Below, piece after piece: positions 7,626 to 15,274 of a stretch of DNA of 15,274 bases (positions within the stretch are counted from its first letter, which is position 1; each line of letters opens with the position of its first letter). The DNA is from Cerioporus squamosus (lineage: Eukaryota > Basidiomycota > Agaricomycetes > Polyporales > Polyporaceae). The stretch is from positions 1-15,274 of the forward strand of contig JABYQS010000696.1 in the NCBI GenBank assembly GCA_022592435.1. Direction: 5' to 3'. The notes beneath the pieces are model-generated. The model was not told the DNA's origin. It saw nothing but the letters and a program-made list of their open reading frames with translations, and did no database searches. A program made the position numbers and the translations under genes.

Positions 7626-10600
7626 CTACTTGTCCAAATCGTCAACTATCCTTGACAGCAGCTCGTTGACCGCGGTCGAGCGCGCGTCATAGTACGCCGG
7701 GTTGCTCACCAGGCGTCGCGCGAGGAACGTAAACGACAGTACGTCCACAGCAGCCTGCTTATCTTTGATGGTTCCGTCCTTGCGCCGGTCCTTGTACCAC
7801 GTCCGCAGTGTCTCCGTCTCCAGCAGTCGGGACTCCAGCGGCAGGCCGTCGTTTAAAAACCGCGTTATCGTGTCCTTGCCTCCGCCTGACAGAACAGGTG
7901 GAAGTGCCCCGCCCCGTGGTGCCGCACGGCCTTGCCCTGCATCCGGACGATCTCCTCGAGTGGGTAGTCCCGCAGCTGGCGCTCCTCGCTCCGGGCGTAA
8001 CATACACGTACTGCGTGCCCATCACGACGACCGTCACAGCGCGCACGGGCAGGGTCCAGCATGCGTCCCGAGGTACGATAAGCACGCGGATGAGGCCTTC
8101 GGCGTACAGTTCGAGCATCAACAATCGGTCGGGCTTCGCGATGCCTTCGTGGAAGAACCCGACGCCGCGCGTGATGAAGTCCCGGAGGCCATCGTAGTCT
8201 TGCAGTCGGTTGAGGTACAGCTCCAGTTGCTCGATGGAGACGTCGTCCGGGAGATAGCCCTTCGCGGATTCCATCTCAAGCGCACACTGTGTGATAAGGT
8301 CGAGCGCGACGGGCGTGCACTGGCTGCGGGAGGGCACGAATACGATGGCAGGTTCTCCCGGTGAACCTCGGATCGCCGAGTGCGCGGGCTTCGCCATCGC
8401 TTTGAAGAGCGCGGCGGACTGCGGGATTGTGAAGGTGTGCGTGTGCACGGAGAGGTCTTGGTCTCGGTCTCTCGGGCGGAAACTGTGCAGCGCCAGAGGG
8501 TCGACGTCCAGCCATGCCGCCATGTCCGCCGGGTCGTTGAGCGAGCTTGAGAGGCCAACGAACCGGACGGGATACATTTGCGTTGCGTGGAGCAGTAACG
8601 ACACCCAAGCTCGTAAACGGCATCGAGCAGCTCCAGGCTCTCGCAGAGTACGAGGCGCAGTCGCGAGAGGGCTTGTTTGACATCAGGGCGCCGTGAAAGT
8701 GCCGCGAATAACTCCGTAGCAGTAACCACGCGAACCACTTTCCGAGAGGGGGAGTCGAGGACACGGTCCGATCCAACAAGCTCGACGGACGCCTCTGCGG
8801 CCCTTGACGCTAACCGCAATTCCGAGGTAACGTCTAGCGCGACGCTGCGCTTCGGTGCAACTACGAGGCACCAAGAACCGCTCGGCGAGCTGCGGAGCGT
8901 TTCCCTACGAAAATAACGTCAACCACCAGTACGGCGTATGCATGTCTGCAACGTACCAAATGGCGACCTGCCCAATGACTGACTTTCCGCATCCGGTGGG
9001 CGCACATAGGAGAGCGTGCAACCGGGTCTTGGTGATACTCCAGAACACTTGACTCTGGATAGCATTGAAGCCGTGTAGCTTCCTGGAGAGCACGTCGCGT
9101 AATGACGGATTCTGTACGACAGCAAGAGGCAGGAAAGGGATGTCGAGACGGGGTGTGTGTGACTCAGATGGGGATGGCATGACGAGATTTTCGAGCGAGG
9201 CGACGACCTCCTCTTCCGCGCCCATCCATCGGTCAGAGACGAAGCGGATAGTGACGGAAGGCGGAGGCTTGTGGCTTGGTACGGAGATGACGAAGTCCAC
9301 GTCCAAGACGGTGGTCGACTGCCGGAAGATGAGATGAGACAGCTGCAAGATATTGACCCCTTCGTGATCCTCGACCCACAGCCAAAACGGCTCGACCTGC
9401 CCGTGTATCTTGCTACTCCAGTTGAACGCGCGCTCGACCTTCACGGCGATCTTTAAAACGTCCGCTCCCAATGGCCTGAGGTTGTAAGTGATCCTGACGG
9501 TCGGGAACTGCTTGGCTGCATTTCGTACAGCCGTGCCATGTATCTCGTTGAGGTGGATGAGCTTCCCCAGCTCCTCGGCGCTCATCTCGGCGAGCTCGGA
9601 AACGGCATAGTCGTCCGCCCATCGTTCAAGCATGTGCATAGTGTCCGCCTTCAGCTGGAACTGCCTGAGCGGATGGTCGAACGGCCAGAGTCGTTTCTCG
9701 ATCGCCTTGCTCAAACCCATGAGCACTGCACTGACACTCGCCCACTTGCGAGAGATTGCGATCTCAAGCAGAGCTCGTACGATGCGACCTCCGTTCTGCG
9801 CCGCGTACGCCTGGTCAGACACGAGGGCGAAATCTTCGGGGCGCATTTGGGAAATGTACGCTTGCAGCAGGATGTTGACCTTCCCCGCACTTGTGTCCGT
9901 GCCACCCTGAGGAAACCGCGGACGTTCAGTTGGCGCATGCAAGTGAATACAGAACACACGCTTACTTTAACCTGACAGGGTATGACCTCTTCGAATGACT
10001 TGAGCTCGGGCACTTCGTTCTCGCGTACTTGAATCTGGTCGAACTGTAGAGACAATGAGTACCACGATCGACATCCCAGTTCATCGGGCTACCTCGTACC
10101 TCTGTGCTCTTGCTGAGCATTGCAAGGACGTCGGCATCGGACATCTTGGGCCGGAACATCTGGTTGAAGATCTCAATGGACTTCTGGCGGATGTAGTACT
10201 TGGCGGCAATGCGACCGAGGTCCGTGATCACAAAGCTGCCAGTGTTTCGGTCGAACGCGATCATGCGAGACTCGGCGAGCTGGGATGCTGCAGCGGTGAT
10301 GAGCATGGTCCGTTTGCCTCCCAAGTAAGGATCCTCGGCGACCGCATCCCAACCCAACCCTACGCGCACAAGCGTCAATCCAGAGACCGAATCTGCAGGC
10401 CTCTGAAGACATACCGTATTGGAAGGGGTTCTTCCGCATGCGGACGAACAGGTAGGTGTATCCGAGCCACCGCACGGCGTCGTTCACGTTGGCGACCGTG
10501 CCCAGTGCTATTTCGGCATTAAGGGCGTCGATCATGCCGGCGACAAACCTGTCAATATGTCAGTGTCGACTAAACGAACACGATCTTCCCTCTGGCACTG

Positions 10601-13587
10601 ACCTGGATTCTATCGCGACCTGGGACGTCACCGCGTCGAGGTAGTGCGTGAGCTTGTCTTCGGATGTGCAGATGAAGCCGACACCACTGGTCTCCAACCC
10701 CGGTCGACCGGCACGTCCGAAGACCTGCAGCACGTCCAGCACAGAGAGATCGGTGAATTGACCCTTCGAGCTATCGTATACTTGAGTCCCTTTGATGACG
10801 ACTGGCGGTGAACAGTCAGAAAAGTGCCACGAGGAACATCAGTTCTGTGGGGCGACTCACCCGCATGTGCCGGCAAGTTGACCCCCCATGCGAGCGTGGC
10901 CGTACAGCAGAGAACCTGGAACAACGGAAGGACTTCAGTCAAGCTTCTCCACTAACCCATATAGATACGTACCTTGATCGCTCTTGCCTCGAACATTCGC
11001 TCTATCATATTCCTGTCGCTGCGCAACATACCCGCATGGTGAATGCCAAACCCGAGGTCGAACAGCTGTCTCATCTCCTTGTTCCTCGACTGGCCTATGT
11101 CCCTCCGGAAGAACTCAAACTGGGGATGTTCTGCACAGCTGAAGTCGTCCAGGACCCCGTCAGCCTGTGCCGCTTCCTTGAGCGCCTCGGCGGCCTTGAC
11201 AGTCTCTTTCCGCGCATGGACGAACACCATGACCTGGTGGCCTTCGCGGACGAGCTCAGATACCTTCTCGTAAACGACTTTGTCGAGGTTCTTCTTGGCT
11301 GTGGGGCTGTTCGGCTTCCCCTTGACGCCGATGAAGTGCTGCTCAAGAGGTACGGGTCGGAAGGAGGAGTCGAAGTAGAACAGTCCAGTGTGGCGGTTGA
11401 CGCTGCGGGCTGTCAGTCGGATGATGCCCGGGGAGACATGTATGTATTCACCTCAGGAAGTCCGCGACGTCAATGTAGTTGGGTAGTGTAGCGCTCAGAC
11501 CCACTATGCGTATTACGGACTGCGTTGATTCAACCTACGCCACGTACGTCGTAAAAATTGCATATATGTTGTATGCGACGAGAGATTGGCTCTCACCTGC
11601 CGGAGAGTACGGGCAACGATGGTCTCAATGACAGCACCGCGCTCGTCGTTGAGTAGATGAACCTCGTCAATAATGAGCAACTTGACTTTCTGCAGAGTTG
11701 CGATGTCAGAGAAACCGGTTCTGGAGACAAATAACGACTGACAGAAGCAAGCTCGCCCTCTCCAGTAGGTTTCCGCGTTACAACATCCCACTTCTCAGGA
11801 GTGGTGACTATGATTTGCGTCTCATTGATCTCCTGTTTCGTAAGCTGCATGTCACCTGCAGACACAAACTGAGACCAATCCCAGTTGCAACTATTGCGAG
11901 GTCATCGACGTACCAGTAAGCTCTCGGACTTGTACTTGTAGCCACTTCAGGCGTTTTCCGAGTTTCCGAACGATTTCTGCCGCGAGAGCTTTCATGGGTG
12001 CGCTAGATAAGTTCTTCAACACAGCTTCTCTGTCCAGACGTTTTGCCTTACACGTAGATTATCTTGAACTTGTCCCGTCTTACAGAAGCCGCCATGTTGC
12101 CTGAGGACATATTGCGGTCTAAGTGCTGGTCTATGACCCGTAGCACCGTGAGCATCGCGACGTCGGTTTTACCCTGTCTCCATGTCAGACTTCATACGGG
12201 TTCGCGGACAACACACTAACAGCACCAGTAGGAGCTGGAAGGCGACGCTCAGGACTAGGACCATTCCACGTACAAGGGTCATAGGCACTCACCACAGACA
12301 AGCATGTTCTCGTTTGACTGGTACGCTGTCGGGAATACGATCGATTGGATCCTGTTCAGTGAAGTGTAACCCTGTAACAATGTTAAGCAATACGCTTATG
12401 ATGTAGCCGATCTGACGCGTACGGGAAATGAGCCCTTGGCTAATGGGTCAAGTTCTGACACTGATATGAGCCGTTCGGAGGCGCGAGGTGGGACCGCCTT
12501 CGCTGGTGGCACCGTCACCTCTTCATACTCCTGTGGCAGGACAGATCAATGGTCTGCTACGCAGTTATTTGTCCCGCACTAACCTCGTAGTAGTGACGTG
12601 TAGTGCCCAAAGGCAACACATATTTTGTGCCTAGATGCGACAACAGGTTGCCTTGCACCAGCGAACCAGACGTGTACACGTGAGGAAGTACCTCTGGCGC
12701 GTCATGCTGGAAGTGCTCAATTCAGTTTATGAGACAATCGTGGCACTTGGGCAACTCACAGCGGTGCCGGTGAAGAGTGGCCGTTCAGCATTGGCTCTAA
12801 GTTTCTCTTCCATTCGCCTCCGGGCTTCGTCTGGATCGAGGCTATCCAGTCCCGAAGACGCAACTGCTAGAGATGAGCGGAGGCGTTGTACGCTGGCATA
12901 GACGCGGCGCACCTTCACGCTGTTTGCCTTTACTGCGGCATTGACCTGTACAGACTGTGCTGGTGGCATCGACTGTGCGAGATGCCTGCTGCCGTGGAGG
13001 TACTCGGAGATCTGTTGTAAAGCCTCCTGGCGGTGGTTGAGCAACTCCATGGATAGCTCAATGTTATCGAGACCAATCATCTCTACCAACTCTTCCGATA
13101 TCGCGTCGTCAACACTCGAAGAAGATAGGAGCGCGAGCAGAGGTTCAAGGACATGTTCTAGCTCAGGCTTCCTGAAAACGAGAGTACGTGAATGGAAGGC
13201 AAGAAATATATTGGTCTGGATTACACACGAAAGGATAGAGACAAGTAGTGGTCCGTGCGAGGTGCTAGAGAGCTGCTCGGGTTGTTTTGCAGGATGTCAA
13301 GGACTGTATCCCAATGCTCGTCTTGGTCAAGGTTACTCGGACCGGCCGAGGCGGAGGCACCAGCTAGGTATCGCGATCAGCCTGGACAAAAAACGACGTA
13401 AGGGACAGGTGCAGCACACACCGTTTCCTGGAACATTATACCTGGGAATGATCGTCAGTAGAATCCAAATGCCAATATATTGTAAGGAAGACCTGAGCCA
13501 TTCGTCCAAGAGACGTCTGTCGCGATCAGCAGAATCTTCGGATGTGCTAACCAGAAACTCGAGGTGACCCGCGAAACCAGGCGACAT
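7626..13587 (-). CDS. SLH1: Slh1/ASCC3-type two-cassette Ski2-like helicase with degenerate C-terminal cassette
   Basis: Slh1/ASCC3 is the helicase of the RQT/ASC-1 complex that splits collided ribosomes in the cytosol. Exons: 13587-13493, 13335-13225, 13171-12760, 12706-12584, 12530-12423, 12371-12293, 12234-12221, 12173-12052, 12002-11914, 11855-11743, 11689-11597, 11534-11452, 11402-10973, 10915-10861, 10801-10603, 10548-10415, 10359-10100, 10043-9966, 9906-8957, 8904-7626. All phases agree. About 1609 residues. Cassette 1 looks active: APTGAGKT 310-317, TPEKWD 403-408, DEVH 430-433, SAT 467-469, QVFGRAGR 668-675; then winged helix and Sec63 domain (about 802-1110). Cassette 2 keeps APTGCGKS (1168-1175) but has CESL at 1270 for DExH, SSS for SAT, and MQGKAVR for the arginine-finger motif. 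It stops at [11 protein letters not shown] in the second winged helix, with no second Sec63 domain. Bases are missing in runs at 8604-8606, 7991-7992 and 7879-7880. The donor of exon 2 is uncertain (13225 or 13243). Brr2 is excluded by the closer Slh1-like N-terminus and the RKPTGEGE segment. Confidence 0.88.
12221..12234 (-). other. SLH1: 14-nt microexon encoding most of the Walker A loop
   Basis: Without this exon the flanking exons would join ...MLVC directly to GKTDVAML and drop APTGA. Inside the apparent intron lies CTCCTACTGGTGCT, preceded by acceptor CTTCCAG and followed by donor GTTAGT. With the G left over from the previous exon it reads Ala-Pro-Thr-Gly-Ala in phase, giving APTGAGKT. 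The two new introns are 58 nt (12235-12292) and 47 nt (12174-12220), normal for this gene. Confidence 0.88.
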
Positions 13588-14370
13588 TACACTAGAAGTA
13601 TGAGAGGAGACGCTTAGCAACCAGGCCGGCAGCAAGTGGTATGCGTGAAGAAGATGAGTGAACTTGAAGAAAGCGTGTTGGCGACTCGGAGGAACGCAGC
13701 TGGACAGTCAAGCAAGCGCGAACCTCGGAGCCGTCGCACAAGCGCTCGAGAGGAGGATGAGTAGACGCTGGACGCGGTCACACGCTTGTGTTCCTTCCTC
13801 CATCGCTCGCTCCTCCTCTGGGTTTCCGGTTCAGTGTGCGACAGAGGAAGCATAAGGCAATAGCAAGGCAACGGAAGGGGTTAGTTTCGCAGCATGTACA
13901 TATCAAGCCTGCAAGGTGGTTCCGACGGACGGTAGGCCACCGGATTGCGGGATGATAAGTACGTAGCGCTAGCACGGCTCCCTCCGCAACTTGAATGAAA
14001 CGAGTCAGGATGCACTTTGTCTGTTCACCACCGTTCCTGCTGAACATTGCGATTCCCTATGGGCCATACGGGCTCTTTCTACAGAAGAGCTGGTTTGCAT
14101 GACCGCAACATATCGCCCCCTTGCTGCGTGCTCCGTCCAGTGTTGTCCAGTGGATAGGCACCGGAGCGCCGCCACTGTCAGAAAGGGAGCGCCCGCACTT
14201 ATCTATCGTTCGCGCTCGCCCTGGCCTTATCTCTTCGACTAACAAATTTCTGTACATCCAGACTGCTCCTGACTCCAATACATATATACCCGTGCTCGTA
14301 GCATGAACATGTCTGGGCGTGTCGCTGTCTCCCACCTCGTCCCCCTCGACGACTCGGACATTCGCCAGCC
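13588..14370. promoter_or_regulatory. Bidirectional promoter region between helicase and purine permease
   Basis: This 783-nt gap lies between two divergent ATGs (13587 minus, 14371 plus). On the permease side there is a TATATA at 14283-14288 and three sites matching HGATAAG: TGATAAG at 13953-13959 (plus), and AGATAAG on the minus strand at 14198-14204 and 14226-14232. On the helicase side the leader is pyrimidine-rich with no TATA, as expected for a housekeeping gene. Open frames inside (for example 13614-13871 minus, 13991-14242 plus) show no recognisable protein. Confidence 0.45.
14283..14288 (+). promoter_or_regulatory. TATA box of the purine permease
   Basis: TATATA, 83 nt before the ATG at 14371, with a plausible fungal leader length between. 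It is the only such element on this strand close to the start. Confidence 0.45.
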
Positions 14371-15274
14371 ATGTCCATCCGTTCCGTGACGACGGAGCAG
14401 CCGGAGAAGTTGCCCCCCCCTCCCCAACACCCGCGCATGCAGAGCGCTCTTGGAATATCGGTGGACGCGTCAAGCATGTCCAGCGCAAGCTGACGACAAG
14501 GCATGGCTGGTTAGGGACTACGATTATGTGTGGCTTTGCATGCCTACAGTTCCCTGGCGGCGTGAAGGCAAGCAGTTCAAGATCGCACCCCCATTCTATG
14601 CGCTCGACTCGGAGCTCCCTATCCTCCTTGCGGCTGCCAGTGGACTCCAACATGCACTTGCTATGCTCGCTGGTCTCATTACCCCACCCATCATCTTCGC
14701 GAGTGCGCTCAGCTTGGATGCTGAGATGTCCGCATACATGATCTCTGCCTCCTTGATCGGTTGCGGTGAGTGACCTCTGAACATGGTCTCATTACGTCTT
14801 GCTTAACTTCGGCCTCTCCAAGGTATCCTCAGTCTTGTACAAATGTCTCGCATGCGACTATTCGGTAATTATTACTTGGGCACTGGTCTGATATCCGTGG
14901 TCGGGACGAGTTTCGCCACGCTCAGCACAGCAAACGCGGTAAGCAGGCGTGTATCGCACACACCCTCGCGTTCCGCTGACATCATTCCGATTGTCCACAG
15001 ATCTTCGATGTCATGTATGCGGACGGCACGTGCCCCACAACCACAGCTCAAGACGGCACGGTTACACGGATGGCCTGTCCAGACGCATACGGAATGGTAC
15101 TTGGTGGGTTACACGTTACCTCAGTAAAGAGTTTTCGAGGCTTATGTTCGTTTAGGAACTTCCCTCATCTGCGCCTTCCTGGAAATCTTCATGTCCTTCG
15201 TACCGGCACGTATACTCAAGCGCGTCTTCCCGCCTATGGTTACTGGCACCGTGATCGTCATGATCGGAGCCTCA
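14371..15274 (+). CDS. Uric acid-xanthine permease (NAT/NCS2 family), N-terminal part
   Basis: Plasma-membrane proton symporter for xanthine and uric acid, like UapA/UapC. Exons: 14371-14765, 14823-14938, 15001-15103, 15156 to the window edge; introns 57, 62 and 52 nt. The visible 245 residues are under half of the usual roughly 580-630. Seen: a hydrophilic N-terminus (MSIRSVTTEQPEKLPP), the GWLGDYDY segment common before TM1, then APPFYAL, and TM1 with the diagnostic GLQHALAMLAG (Q94-H95, the QH motif). Further membrane segments follow, an extracellular loop with paired Cys (DGTCPTT, MACPDAYG), and LKRVFPPMVTGTVIVMIG at the edge. ATG 14371 has a good context (CAGCCATGTCC). Two single-base losses break the frame: the run of eight C at 14413-14420 and GGG at 14514-14516. 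Restoring one base in each gives exactly 735 nt of open frame to the edge. GATA sites upstream fit nitrogen control. Confidence 0.88.

Noticed and set aside
7702..8364. Long plus-strand open frames opposite the helicase (also 1199-1516, 9538-9975 and 10808-11491)
   Set aside because: They are antisense shadows of GC-rich exons, with no domain content. The minus-strand reading matches a known family along its whole length.
10360..10414. Alternative acceptors at about 10393 giving a 22-nt intron in the helicase
   Set aside because: Too short to splice. The acceptor at 10360 gives 55 nt and the family-like [14 protein letters not shown] junction.
968..14516. Interpretation of the frameshifted genes as pseudogenes or as targets of repeat-induced mutation
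   Set aside because: There are no internal stop clusters and no C-to-T bias. Splice sites and catalytic motifs are intact apart from the helicase cassette 2 divergence. All damage is one-base loss in runs.
1..15274. CRISPR arrays, insertion sequences, bacterial-type operons or a secondary-metabolite cluster
   Set aside because: No direct-repeat arrays, transposase, or terminal inverted repeats were seen. The genes are intron-rich eukaryotic genes of unrelated function with no backbone synthase.

Overview
The window looks like the nuclear genome of a filamentous basidiomycete (probably an agaricomycete). Every recognisable gene is broken by many short GT-AG introns, mostly 47-78 nt. CDS are GC-rich, there is no operon structure, and the best-fitting family patterns are fungal. 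Species cannot be read from the sequence.

Layout from left to right: (1) 1-222, minus strand, the first two exons of an unidentified protein that runs off the left edge; (2) 968-3423, minus, a ferric-reductase-type (FRE/NOX superfamily) plasma-membrane metalloreductase with 11 exons; (3) about 3.5-5.5 kb, a 2 kb gap between divergent genes with no recognised gene, holding TATA and GATA motifs, a small inverted repeat and two short reading frames that share a C-x2-CGTD motif; (4) 5622-7439, plus, a PLP-dependent aminotransferase of the Bna3/KYAT3 (kynurenine aminotransferase) type with 9 exons; (5) 7626-13587, minus, a two-cassette Ski2-like helicase of the Slh1/ASCC3 type with about 20 exons, convergent with the aminotransferase; (6) 14371 to the right edge, plus, the N-terminal 245 residues of a NAT/NCS2 uric acid-xanthine permease, divergent from the helicase.

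The genes do not form an obvious pathway. They cover metal reduction, tryptophan/kynurenine catabolism, ribosome quality control and purine uptake, so this reads as an ordinary chromosomal neighbourhood. I do not see a clear new multi-gene system.

The most notable points are these. The helicase's first Walker A motif is split over a 14-nt microexon. Its second helicase cassette is degenerate (DExH and motif VI lost), and the protein ends before a second Sec63 domain. A strong hairpin sits inside the longest intron of the reductase. Every well-recognised gene contains single-base losses in mononucleotide runs (nine firm, two possible). Because all run in the same direction and hit unrelated genes, this looks like a sequencing or assembly artefact rather than pseudogenisation. 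Exon boundaries were read by eye from splice consensus, phase arithmetic and family continuity.
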